Assembly (NCBI RefSeq): GCF_000721075.1 | Contig: NZ_JOEQ01000035.1 | Coordinates: 13,960-77,959 of the forward strand | Reading direction: 5' to 3' | Origin: Streptosporangium amethystogenes | Lineage (GTDB): Bacteria; Actinomycetota; Actinomycetes; Streptosporangiales; Streptosporangiaceae | DNA: 64,000 nt | Shown here: in pieces, positions 9,401 through 16,408 of the stretch | How positions within the stretch are numbered: the first letter of the stretch is position 1 | Layout: every line of letters begins with the position of its first letter | Program-made: the position numbers and the translations under genes | The notes under the pieces: generated by a model | Database searches by the model: none | The model's input: the letters and a program-made list of their open reading frames with translations, nothing else | What the model was told of the DNA's origin: nothing

Positions 9401-9629
9401 GAGCTACGTGGCGCACGAGCGGCTGCTGGTGGACGGCGTCCCCGCGGCCTGGCGGTTCTTCGAGGGCACGGTGCACGCCTCGGATGTGGAGGGGCTGGCA
9501 CGCGGGCTCGCCTGGGCGTCCGGCCAGTGGGGCGACCGGCTCGCGGTGGCGGCGCTGCTGCGCGATCCCGCGGCGGTGCCGTTGCTGCTCGCCGAGGCCG
9601 ACCTGGACAGCTGGACCGCCTCGACCTAG
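6498..9629 (+). CDS. Sacsin/Hsp90-type ATP-binding domain protein
   Basis: 1043 residues from a TTG start preceded by GGAAG seven bases upstream. The N-terminal ~150 residues form a GHKL-type ATP-binding domain: the N-box helix LIVELAQNAADAA near residue 47, a G1-like region NIGAPIDTHGIEALSTLRVS, and a glycine lid AGRFGVGFAAVVSV near 110-122. This is the arrangement of the sacsin N-terminal / HSP90-like family. The remaining ~850 residues have no recognisable catalytic motif and are Ala/Leu/Asp-rich, perhaps helical repeats. It is probably a chaperone-like cytoplasmic ATPase; the client is unknown. It follows DUF3027 and precedes a small regulator. Confidence 0.85.
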   Translation: MTDIFGTERLRSTVLAAWKASPARFREDANAEEDFALGGYRDRLIVELAQNAADAALRAGVPGRLRLSLREGVLSAANIGAPIDTHGIEALSTLRVSAKRGDAHAAGRFGVGFAAVVSVCDEPVIGSLGSGVVRWSRDQTAALVAAEPELAKELAERGGHVPLLRLPFPAGPIEIPAGFDTLVRLPLRDGAAEDAVRAMLRETSPALLLGLPALEMIEVDLDGETRIVTAEGWKVVSVSGRFTPEQMAELFADRPTEERSRPHWLVRWAVPVSEATGEPRPLPALVPPVVHAPTPSDEPLDLPALLIASLPMATDRRHVAPGPLTDFLVERAADTYLELLAGLPRTPRLLDLVPGLMGKGELDASIRRAILRRLPDAPLLPALSLPAGQGSEAGSGEAGASLLLPDDFAESAGAAWAPPAVGADLVISGRQASVVTATAELLERVAPMIGGLLPAGWPSRHPAINALGVRRVRLSDIVDMLSGDAVKDRDPAWWRSLYEVLPADDPEALGALPVPLADGRLVRGPRGTLLLTDGSALDPAVLAPLGLRVVHPDAAHPLLLRLGAGEATPRTVLEDPLTRSAVSESMESPDPESVAQAVLALVDAAGLTAGDAPWLAELALRGADGELYPAGELLLADGALAGLLDAETHFGTAAPELVERYGRRVLAAVGVLDGFAVVNDHDVMIDPDECDHDLDREDEWLETVLDLLPEMNVPPVAREFSAVRDLEYVADWPAALALLSRPPLRSVLHPLRVLVSGEVVEIPSYTAWWLSTHPVLGGRRPTQLRLPAGDPLLFGLYGDAPADLDEAALAMIGVRSTLADLLASHGGPDELLDLLGDPAVEVDRAQLRALWVALAAVDPARVAPPRAVRAVLGDEIVVVDAADGRPVSADAGSGNEGAGEPVVVEAPDLLPLVAGRPLILAPFDLAEALSELLDLPLAGEEAAGEVTSSGEVRDVPPAVRSLLPTAPASYVAHERLLVDGVPAAWRFFEGTVHASDVEGLARGLAWASGQWGDRLAVAALLRDPAAVPLLLAEADLDSWTAST

Positions 9630-9682
9630 GGGCTCGCCTGGATGCGCGTTTCCTCGTGCGCCGGGCGAGAATCGATCGGGTG

Positions 9683-10651
9683 ATGCGCCTACACTTCGCC
9701 CCCACGGACCTTCAACGGATCACGTTCGCACCGGCTCCGAACCAGCTGCTGGAGTCGGTGCTGAGCGTACGCGGCATGCGTGTCACGCCCACCGCGGGAA
9801 AGCGGCCACGGCCGGGTGTCAGGGAGTGGCAGAGGAGGATGAACGGCAGCCTGGTCGCCAGGGCCGGCATGCTCCCCGACCTGGTCGGCACGCGGGCCTT
9901 CCTGCCCGACTTCCTGTTGCAGCCGACCGCGCCGGACTTCGCCTCGGCGGTCGAGCTGGCCCGGCAGACGCCCGAGGCGCAGCTGGTGGCCGACCTGGAG
10001 GGGCTTCCCCCATCCCGGAGCACCGAGCGCTGGCGGCTGGAGCTCTCCGCCGGTGCCGCGGGAACCTGGTGCAGGCTTACGAGTGACCTGCGTGATTACT
10101 TCAGCTCCTCGCTGGAGCCGCTGTGGCCCCGCATACGAGCCGCCGGTGCCGCCGATCGCGCGTTGCGCGCCGAGACCCTCCTGCGCGGCGGGACCGACGC
10201 GCTGCTCACCACGCTCGGCACCAACTGGTACTGGCGGCCACCCGTCCTTCACGTACCGGCGTCCAGAAGCTACGACGTCAAGTTGTGCGGGCGCGGATTG
10301 CTGCTGGTTCCCTCGTACTTCGCGCCGGGTCCCCTGCTGATGTACCGGCCGGACCGGTCAACCGTGCTGGTGTATCCGGTATGCGAGGAAGACGCGCCGG
10401 CCGGGGCGGCCGACACCCTCGGCCCCCTGCTCGGGCGCACCCGGGCGGAGGTGCTGGCCACCCTGCGCGACCCGGCCACCACCACGGTCGTGGCCGAGCG
10501 GGCCGGTGTCTCCCTGGCCTCCGCCAGCCAGCACACCACGGTGCTGCGCAACGCCGGGCTCATATCGACCACCCGGATGGGCGGCTCCGTCCTGCACACG
10601 CTGACTCCGCTGGGCGCGGCGCTGCTCCAGGGCGACGCCGCCGCCCGTTGA
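9683..10651 (+). CDS. DUF5937 / ArsR-type winged-helix regulator
   Basis: 322 residues from ATG 9683; GTG directly before it at 9680 is an alternative. The N-terminal ~240 residues (MRLHFAPTDLQRITFAPAPN) match the DUF5937 region that precedes helix-turn-helix domains in actinobacteria. The C-terminal ~75 residues form an ArsR-like winged helix: LLGRTRAEVLATLRD, then TTTVVAERAGVSLASASQH and TTVLRNAGLISTTR. No cysteine metal-sensing site is present, so the signal is probably not a metal. It lies 53 bp after the ATPase gene, probably cotranscribed. The gene ends at a strong hairpin. Confidence 0.85.
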   Translation: MRLHFAPTDLQRITFAPAPNQLLESVLSVRGMRVTPTAGKRPRPGVREWQRRMNGSLVARAGMLPDLVGTRAFLPDFLLQPTAPDFASAVELARQTPEAQLVADLEGLPPSRSTERWRLELSAGAAGTWCRLTSDLRDYFSSSLEPLWPRIRAAGAADRALRAETLLRGGTDALLTTLGTNWYWRPPVLHVPASRSYDVKLCGRGLLLVPSYFAPGPLLMYRPDRSTVLVYPVCEEDAPAGAADTLGPLLGRTRAEVLATLRDPATTTVVAERAGVSLASASQHTTVLRNAGLISTTRMGGSVLHTLTPLGAALLQGDAAAR

Positions 10652-10657
10652 GGCCGT

Positions 10658-10691
10658 GCCCCCGCGCAGCGGCGCACCGCTGCGCGGGGGC
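10658..10691. terminator. Strong bidirectional hairpin
   Basis: A perfect 15-bp stem (GCCCCCGCGCAGCGG and its complement) with a four-base loop CGCA. It sits exactly between two convergent genes, seven bases after the stop of the DUF5937 gene and seven before the last codon of the opposite-strand gene. It should terminate in both directions; no U-tract is needed in many actinobacterial terminators. Confidence 0.85.
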
Positions 10692-10697
10692 CTCCGA

Positions 10698-11291
10698 TCA
10701 GATCGGCCTGAGGTAGAAATAGACCGTCTTCTGATTCTCGCAGGTTCCGCCCCCGCCTCCGTTGAGGGCGAACTGCTGAGTGAAATAGAGCTTGCCGTTG
10801 CTGCCGAAATTCACGGTGCGGTTGAAGGTGAAGGTCTTGGTGATCCCGGCTGAGGACACGGGGCCGACGCTTCACAGCCCGTGCCACCTGTTGCCGCCGT
10901 TGCCGTCGACCAGGTCCGCCGCCCCGAGGGTGGCACCGGAGGCGGCAGGCGTGAAGGTGATCTTCAGCGTTTTCACGTACGCCGACGACGACGTGACGTT
11001 CGAGACCGTCCAGGTCGGATAGAACTTCGCCGACGCCGTGGCAGGGCAGCCGATGCCGAGATCGCTGAGGTCGTACCAGATACTCGGCGCGATAATGGTC
11101 CGCGTCGCCGCCACCTGCTGGGCCGTTCCGTTGGAGAACTCCTGGTGGGCCAGCGCGGGGTTGGCCATCAGGAGTACGGAGATCGCGGCGATCCCCATGA
11201 CGAGAGCGTTTCGCCTTCCGTTCCTCCTGCGGCGCGACTTCGCCCCATGCCCCCGCCGGGTGCGAAGAGATCACCGCAAGACCCTTGTCAT
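10698..11291 (-). pseudogene. Secreted-protein gene interrupted by two in-frame TGA codons
   Basis: Starting at ATG 11291, which has a good AAAGGA ribosome binding site, one reading frame runs to a TGA at 10698 but is broken by TGA at 11271-11273 and again at 10872-10874. The conceptual product begins MTRVLR-stop, then an Arg-rich stretch and the hydrophobic core ALVMGIAAISVLLMANPALA, which is a typical secretion signal ending at an AxA cleavage site. The mature part (HQEFSNGTAQQVAATRTIIA and onwards) is Ser/Thr/Gly/Asn-rich with two cysteines. After the second TGA the same frame continues with sensible protein (SVGPVSSAGITKTFTFNRTV, then QKTVYFYLRPI). Both stops could come from CGA-to-TGA changes. 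An ATG at 11198 could still give a 108-residue product lacking the basic n-region. No family was recognised. Confidence 0.65.
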
Positions 11292-11665
11292 GGCGTTTCC
11301 TTTCAGGATGTGTCGAATGGCCGCCGACGGGTGCCCCCCTGCGGAAGACCTCGGCTCGGAGGTCGTATCCGAAGGCGGCCCGACCATCGTGTGATCGGTG
11401 GCTTGTCGGTGTCGACGCCTTTCAGCCCAGTCCGAAAGGGTTGACCTCACCGGCTCGGAAGAGCAGGGTGTCGGATCTCGCCGACACCGAGGACGCCGGG
11501 GCGCCCCGGACGGCTCAGGGCTCGAACGCCAAGGGACGGTAGCCGTCCGGCTGGACGTGGGGGCCGGAAGCGGCCGAGATGGGGCCGGTGGTGAGTTCGC
11601 CCATGGCGACTCATCCGTCGTTGGGTCGCGCGGTGGCTCAGCCGGTTATGGGGTCGCTCGGATGA
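11292..11665. other. Intergenic stretch without a convincing gene
   Basis: 374 bases between the broken secreted-protein gene and DUF2530. Short reading frames exist in several phases but none has a ribosome binding site, family resemblance or protein-like composition. It should contain the promoter of the minus-strand secreted-protein gene at its left end. I see no repeat or RNA gene. Confidence 0.5.
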
Positions 11666-11926
11666 TCACAGGATCGCCGTGGTGGGCTCGATCGGACCCT
11701 CTGACGGGGGCGGGGGGCGGCGGTCGCGGCGGCGTACGAACCAGAGGCCGAAGAGGCCGCCGCAGATGCCCGACACGCACATCCAGATCCACCAGCGGTG
11801 CTCGGGGTCCGGCTGCACGATCAGGAGGACGACCAGGGCGACGGCCCACAGACCCGTACCCGTGAGGATCGTGAGCGTGTCGTTGGTCTTCAACGGCTGC
11901 AGATCCGGGAGGCGTGGCTGGTTCAC
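11666..11926 (-). CDS. DUF2530 small membrane protein
   Basis: 86 residues from GTG 11926. The pattern is that of DUF2530: a short N-terminal Pro/Leu segment (NQPRLPDLQPLKTND), two membrane helices (TLTILTGTGLWAVALVVLLI and WWIWMCVSGICGGLFGLWFV) and a basic tail RRRDRRPPPPSE. Function unknown. In actinobacteria it is regularly found next to an NCS2 permease, MarR, MFS and ThpR, the order seen here; it is divergent from the permease with a 131-bp gap. Longer in-frame starts upstream add residues not seen in the family. Confidence 0.85.
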   Translation of the reverse strand: MNQPRLPDLQPLKTNDTLTILTGTGLWAVALVVLLIVQPDPEHRWWIWMCVSGICGGLFGLWFVRRRDRRPPPPSEGPIEPTTAIL

Positions 11927-12057
11927 GCGCTCCAGACTAGGCGACAGGGTTGCAGGGTTCGCAAAACGGATTACGTCAAAGCGCGAATCCATCTCGAAAC
12001 CATCACCATCGGCGACCAGGTCTTCCCGAAAGAGGGACTCGCTGTCACTCTGCGTGA

Positions 12058-13527
12058 GTGAAAGATAGTAAAACCTCCCAAATAAGTGGACTTGACCGTT
12101 TCTTCCACATCTCCGACCGGGGCTCCTCTGTGGGCAGGGAGGTGCGCGGCGGCCTCGCCACGTTCTTCACGATGGCCTACATCGTCGTGCTCAACCCGCT
12201 GATCATCGCTACCGTCCCGGACATCGAGGGCCAGTTCATCGGCGACGGAAGCGTGCCCAACATCCCGCTCGTCGCGGCCGGTACCGCCTTTGTGGCGGGA
12301 GTGCTCAGCATTCTGATGGGGGTCGTCGGCAAAGTCCCCTTCGCGATGGCCGCGGGCCTCGGCCTGAACGCCTTCGTCACCTTCGGCATCGCCTCGCAGA
12401 TGTCCTGGGAGTCGGCGATGGGCCTGGTGTTCCTGGAGGGTGTGATCATCGGGCTCCTGGTGCTGACCGGATTCCGCACCGCCGTGTTCAACGCCATCCC
12501 ACCCCAGCTCAAGACCGCGATCAGCGTCGGTATCGGCCTGTTCATCGCCCTGATCGGTTTCGTGGACGCAGGCTTCGTCCGCCGCGTGGCCGCGGGACCG
12601 CCGCTGGAACTCGGCATCGCGGGTTCGCTGGCCAGCTGGCCGATCTTCGTCTTCGTGGTCGGCCTGCTGCTGATGGTGCTGCTGGTGGCGCGCAAGACGA
12701 AGGGCGCGATCCTGATCGGCATCATCGCCACGACGGTTCTCGCGATCATCGTCCAGGCCGTCACCAAGGTCGGTGCCGCGACGGTGCCGGGCCAGGACCC
12801 CAATCCGGCGGGCTGGCAGCTCGTCGTTCCGGAAATGCCCAAGGAGATCTTCGGGTTCCACAACCCGCTGGTGCTGTTCGCGGAGTTCGACCCGATCGGT
12901 GCCTTCGGCTCGGTCTCGGTCATCGTGGCCCTGCTGCTCATCTTCACCCTGCTGATCACCGACTTCTTCGACACCATGGGCACGATCGTGGGCGTCGGCG
13001 GACAGGCCGGACTGGTCAAGGAGGACGGCACCCTGCCCAGGACCCGGGAGATCCTCCTCGTCGACTCGATCGGCGCGGCGGCCGGAGGCGCGGCCTCCGT
13101 CTCCTCCAACACGACCTACATCGAGTCGGCCGCGGGTGTCGGCGAGGGTGCGCGCACCGGCCTCGCCAGCGTCGTCACCGGTGTCCTGTTCCTACTGGCG
13201 ATCTTCTTCTCGCCGCTCGTCGCGGTCGTCCCCTACGAGGCCGCCGCCCCCGCCCTGGTCGTGGTCGGCTTCCTGATGATGACCTCGATCCGCGAGATCG
13301 ACTTCACCGACTACGAGATCGCCATCCCGGCGTTCCTCACGATCGTCCTGATGCCGTTCACGTACTCGATCGCCACCGGTATCGGCGCGGGCTTCGTCAC
13401 CTTCGTGCTGATCAAACTGATCAAGGGCAAGGCCCGCGAGCTGCACATGCTGATGTGGATCGTCGCGGCGCTGTTCGCCGTCTACTTCGCCCTCGGCCCG
13501 ATCAAGTCCCTGCTCAACCTGGGCTGA
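12058..13527 (+). CDS. NCS2 family purine/pyrimidine permease (AzgA-like)
   Basis: 489 residues, GTG start without a strong ribosome binding site. It matches the AzgA-like (hypoxanthine/guanine/adenine) branch of NCS2: GLATFFTMAYIVVLNPLII in helix 1, MAAGLGLNAFVTFG in TM3, LLITDFFDTMGTIVGVGGQA in TM8 carrying the family acidic residues, and SSNTTYIESAAGVGEGARTG in TM10. Twelve to fourteen membrane spans are expected. The role is proton-coupled uptake of purine bases across the cytoplasmic membrane; exact specificity cannot be set from sequence. A terminator-like hairpin follows. Confidence 0.92.
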   Translation: MKDSKTSQISGLDRFFHISDRGSSVGREVRGGLATFFTMAYIVVLNPLIIATVPDIEGQFIGDGSVPNIPLVAAGTAFVAGVLSILMGVVGKVPFAMAAGLGLNAFVTFGIASQMSWESAMGLVFLEGVIIGLLVLTGFRTAVFNAIPPQLKTAISVGIGLFIALIGFVDAGFVRRVAAGPPLELGIAGSLASWPIFVFVVGLLLMVLLVARKTKGAILIGIIATTVLAIIVQAVTKVGAATVPGQDPNPAGWQLVVPEMPKEIFGFHNPLVLFAEFDPIGAFGSVSVIVALLLIFTLLITDFFDTMGTIVGVGGQAGLVKEDGTLPRTREILLVDSIGAAAGGAASVSSNTTYIESAAGVGEGARTGLASVVTGVLFLLAIFFSPLVAVVPYEAAAPALVVVGFLMMTSIREIDFTDYEIAIPAFLTIVLMPFTYSIATGIGAGFVTFVLIKLIKGKARELHMLMWIVAALFAVYFALGPIKSLLNLG

Positions 13528-13540
13528 GCAGCCGCGTGGA

Positions 13541-13582
13541 AGCCGTCACGGTGCTCGATCCTCCTCGGTCGCCGTGGCGGCT
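13541..13582 (+). terminator. Hairpin after the NCS2 permease
   Basis: AGCCGTCACGG pairs with CCGTGGCGGCT over 11 positions with one G-U wobble, around a 20-base loop. It starts 14 bases after the permease stop and is followed by a short TTTCG run. Placement suits termination before the marR gene. Confidence 0.6.
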
Positions 13583-13722
13583 TTCGCGTGTCAGGGGTGG
13601 CTGCTTCACGCCAAGATTGGCGGGCCCCTGACCGTTCGGCACGCTGTGCGGCCCGCCCTCGGCAGGAAACCCCATGGAGGGAATCACGTGCGGTCGTATA
13701 TAGTTAGCAAAGGTAATGACTT

Positions 13723-14184
13723 ATGACAATGAATCATCCCAGGAAGGACCACGTCGCGAACCTGCGAAGCGACGCCGGTCTGGCTTCGGCCCTGCGCGTG
13801 TCGCTGGCACGACTGAACAGGCGCCTGCGCAGGCAGGCCGCGGTGCACTCGTTGACGCCCACCCAGCTCGCGACCCTCGCCGCCGTGGAACGGCATTCCG
13901 GGATAACCCCCGGAGAATTGGCCGATCTAGAGAAGGTGCAGCCGCCCTCGATGACCCGCGTGATCGCCGTGTTGGTCGAGCGGGAGCTGGTGTCGCGTAC
14001 GCCGCACCCGACCGACCGGCGCCAGGTGACCGTGAGCGTGACCGGCCAGGGGTCGGCGCTGCTGAAGGAGGAGCGCCGTCTCAAGGAGACGTGGCTGACG
14101 CGGCAGCTGAAGGAGCTGACACCCGAGGAGAGGGCGACGCTCAGGCAGGCGGCCCCGATACTGGAGAAGCTCAGCCGGATCTAG
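13723..14184 (+). CDS. MarR family transcriptional regulator
   Basis: 153 residues from ATG 13723 (ATG 13729 in the same frame is possible). Winged-helix MarR fold: LRVSLARLNRRLRRQ dimer helix, SLTPTQLATLAAVERHSGI, recognition region LADLEKVQPPSMTRVIAVLV, and wing SRTPHPTDRRQVTVSVT. The upstream DNA has a TATAGT hexamer (13699-13704), an AT-rich island consistent with a -10 box. Located 113 bp before an MFS exporter on the same strand, it probably controls that gene; MarR proteins usually repress exporters until a phenolic ligand binds. Confidence 0.92.
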   Translation: MTMNHPRKDHVANLRSDAGLASALRVSLARLNRRLRRQAAVHSLTPTQLATLAAVERHSGITPGELADLEKVQPPSMTRVIAVLVERELVSRTPHPTDRRQVTVSVTGQGSALLKEERRLKETWLTRQLKELTPEERATLRQAAPILEKLSRI

Positions 14185-14297
14185 CGGACCCCGAGGAACC
14201 CGGGGCCCCGGCGGTCCCGCGTGACGCCGGGGCGTCCGCCGTGCCAGGCGGAAAGTCCAGGAGAGGGCCCGGAAGAGGGCTCGGCCTGAGGGCGCGG

Positions 14298-15635
14298 ATG
14301 CGTCGGCGGGCCGCGAGAGCCGCCGTGGTGAACGAGCTCCAGGCCACCGAGAGTGGATCGGCCCAGGCCGTGCCCGAGACGCGGGACGGGATGTTCCGGT
14401 CGCTCCGCGTCTACAACTACCGGCTGTTCGCGGCCGGAGGCGTGGTCTCCAACGTCGGCACCTGGATGCAGCGCACCGCGCAGGACTGGCTGGTGCTCGA
14501 CCTGACGAAGGGCAGCGCCGCCGCGCTGGGCCTGACCGTCGCGCTGCAGTTCCTGCCGCTGCTGCTGTTCGGCCTCTGGGGCGGTATGCTCGCCGACCGC
14601 TATCCCAAGCGGGTGCTGCTGATCGTCTGCCAGTCGCTGATGGGCCTGCTCGCGCTCACCATGGGTGTGCTCACCGTGACCGGCTCGGCCCAGGTCTGGC
14701 AGGTCTACGTGATGGCCTTCACACTCGGCCTCATCGCCTGTGTCGAGGTGCCGACCCGGCAGGCGTTCGTCGTCGAGATGGTCGGCCGCAAGGACCTGTC
14801 CAACGCGATCGCGCTGAACGCGTCGAGCTTCAACCTGGCCCGCGTGGTCGGCCCGGCCGTCGCCGGTGTCCTGATCCACGCGCTGGGGGGAACCGGCCCG
14901 ATCTTCCTGATCAACTTCGTGTCGTTCGCCGCGGTGCTCAGCGGGCTGCTGCTGATGCGCACCTCCCAGCTGGCCACCCCCGAACCGGTGCCGAGGGCCA
15001 AGGGTCAGCTTCGCGAGGGTCTGCGCTACGTGATGGCGCGGCCCGAGCTGCTCATGCCGATACTGCTGATCGCCTTCGTCTCGATGTTCACCCAGTCGTT
15101 CTCGATGTCGATAGCGCTGATGGCGCGCGAGACCTTCGGGGCCGGCGCCTCCTCGTTCGGGCTCGCCTCCAGCATGTTCGCGGTCGGAGCGCTGGCGGGA
15201 GCGCTGATGGCGGCGCGGCGGGTCAAGCCGAGCAGGCGTCTGCTGCTCGTCGGCGCCGTCGCGTTCGGCCTGTTCCAGATCGCCAGCGGCCTGGCGCCCT
15301 GGTATCCGCTCTACCTGATCCTGCTCGTGCCCACCGGCGTCGCGCTGATCTCGATAAACACCGCGGCCAACGCCAGCGTGCAGCTGGCCACCTCGCCGGA
15401 GATGCGCGGCCGGGTGATGGGGATCTACGTGCTCGTGTTCACCGGGGGAGCCCCCCTCGGCGCGCCGCTGCTCGGCTGGATCTCCGAGCTGGGCGGGGTG
15501 CGTACCGGAGTCGTGATCGGCGGGGTGCTCACGCTGATCGGCGCCGCTGCGGCGACAATGCTGACAAGGGTGATCAGCAGGAGGTCGCATGCGGCTGTTC
15601 GTGGGATTACCGCCGCCACCGCCGGCGCGCGATGA
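14298..15635 (+). CDS. MFS exporter (enterobactin-exporter-like branch)
   Basis: 445 residues if ATG 14298 is used; GTG 14325 or 14328 are alternatives. After ~30 soluble residues comes the family signature YNYRLFAAGGVVSNVGTWMQ, then RTAQDWLVLDLT and GGMLADRYPKRVLL (MFS motif A). Twelve hydrophobic segments can be counted. This MFS_3 type includes enterobactin and macrolide exporters; the substrate here is unknown. The upstream marR suggests ligand-induced expression. The last 47 bases overlap thpR, indicating cotranscription and possible translational coupling. Confidence 0.88.
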   Translation: MRRRAARAAVVNELQATESGSAQAVPETRDGMFRSLRVYNYRLFAAGGVVSNVGTWMQRTAQDWLVLDLTKGSAAALGLTVALQFLPLLLFGLWGGMLADRYPKRVLLIVCQSLMGLLALTMGVLTVTGSAQVWQVYVMAFTLGLIACVEVPTRQAFVVEMVGRKDLSNAIALNASSFNLARVVGPAVAGVLIHALGGTGPIFLINFVSFAAVLSGLLLMRTSQLATPEPVPRAKGQLREGLRYVMARPELLMPILLIAFVSMFTQSFSMSIALMARETFGAGASSFGLASSMFAVGALAGALMAARRVKPSRRLLLVGAVAFGLFQIASGLAPWYPLYLILLVPTGVALISINTAANASVQLATSPEMRGRVMGIYVLVFTGGAPLGAPLLGWISELGGVRTGVVIGGVLTLIGAAAATMLTRVISRRSHAAVRGITAATAGAR

Positions 15636-16161
15636 GCTCGTCCGCGCCCTCGAACCTCACCGGGCGCGATGGCCGGGGCTGCGCTGGCTGGACGCGGAGA
15701 ACTGGCATGTGACGCTGTCGTTCCTGGGGGAGGTGCCCGACCGGGCGCTGCCCGAGTTGCGGACGCGGCTCGCCAGGGCGGCCGCGCGGCACGCCCCGAT
15801 GACACTGTCCTTCGCCGGCGCCGGCGCGTTTCCCTCGGCGGGCAGGGCGCGGGTCTTCTGGACCGGGCTGTACGGTGACCGGCTCCGGCTGGGCCGTCTG
15901 GCCGACTCCGTGGCGGCCGGGGCGCGCCGCGCCGGAGCCGGCCAGGCGGAGCACCGGAGGTTCACGCCGCATCTGAGCCTGGCCAGGTGCCGCCCCGAGA
16001 CGGACATCGGCCCTCTGGTCGAGGCGTTCGGGTCGTTCTCCGGCACCGAGTGGGAACTGGAGACGGTGCACCTGATACGGAGCAACCTCGGGGCCAAGGT
16101 CCGCTACGAAACGGTCGAGGAATGGGACCTGGCGGCGCGGGCACCTCGTAGGCAGGGCTAG
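15589..16161 (+). CDS. thpR: RNA 2',3'-cyclic phosphodiesterase
   Basis: 190 residues. Two HxTx-type motifs of the 2H phosphoesterase superfamily are present: HVTL at residue 40 and HLSL at residue 127. The opening MRLFVGLPPP and the WHVTLSFLG context are typical of ThpR (formerly 2'-5' RNA ligase LigT). The enzyme opens 2',3'-cyclic phosphates to 2'-phosphates; its cellular substrate is unsettled. In the second motif Ser replaces Thr, which is common in the family. It overlaps the end of the MFS gene. Confidence 0.92.
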   Translation: MRLFVGLPPPPPARDELVRALEPHRARWPGLRWLDAENWHVTLSFLGEVPDRALPELRTRLARAAARHAPMTLSFAGAGAFPSAGRARVFWTGLYGDRLRLGRLADSVAAGARRAGAGQAEHRRFTPHLSLARCRPETDIGPLVEAFGSFSGTEWELETVHLIRSNLGAKVRYETVEEWDLAARAPRRQG

Positions 16162-16171
16162 GCTCCTGGGC

Positions 16172-16255
16172 GTGGATCGTCCCCGTCGCTGGCTGCTGCC
16201 CACGGTGCTCGTGCTTCTCGTGCTCCTCGTGGTGATCGGCGCATTCGTGTCCTAG
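16172..16255 (+). CDS. Putative 27-residue single-span membrane peptide
   Basis: A GTG-started reading frame 10 bp after thpR encodes MDRPRRWLLPTVLVLLVLLV plus seven further residues ending in FVS. The basic N-terminus, one continuous hydrophobic helix and tail-less end are those of a small membrane peptide. No strong ribosome binding site is visible, so it may rely on coupling to thpR. It is too short for composition to be decisive. Confidence 0.4.
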   Translation: MDRPRRWLLPTVLVLLVLLVVIGAFVS

Positions 16256-16327
16256 CCCTTGGATCTTCCGCCTGTCGTGGCCTCCTCCTAGGTCTCGGGA
16301 GAGGCCCCCTGACCAAGCCCGGCCACG

Positions 16328-16385
16328 GCGAGGTCCGCGGGACAGGACGCCGGCCGCTCATCGGCGGCCGGCCCGGCGACCTCGC
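16328..16385. terminator. Large nested stem-loop between convergent genes
   Basis: Outer arms GCGAGGTC and GACCTCGC enclose an inner perfect 9-bp stem GCCGGCCGC / GCGGCCGGC (16349-16372) with loop TCATCG. It lies between the thpR operon and the convergent aldo/keto reductase, and probably terminates both. Confidence 0.65.
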
Positions 16386-16408
16386 GGGGGTCACCGTTCG
16401 GGCACCGC

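Noticed and set aside
10872..11273. TGA codons as selenocysteine sites
   Set aside because: No SECIS-like structure was recognised after either TGA, and Cys is not the expected residue at either site; Arg-to-stop mutation is simpler.
13540..13690. tRNA or small RNA between the permease and marR
   Set aside because: The region folds as a terminator hairpin; no cloverleaf, anticodon or conserved T-loop sequence was found.
14181..15590. 469-codon minus-strand frame opposite the MFS exporter
   Set aside because: Asp/His/Arg/Gln-rich shadow frame; the plus strand has MFS motifs and membrane helices.
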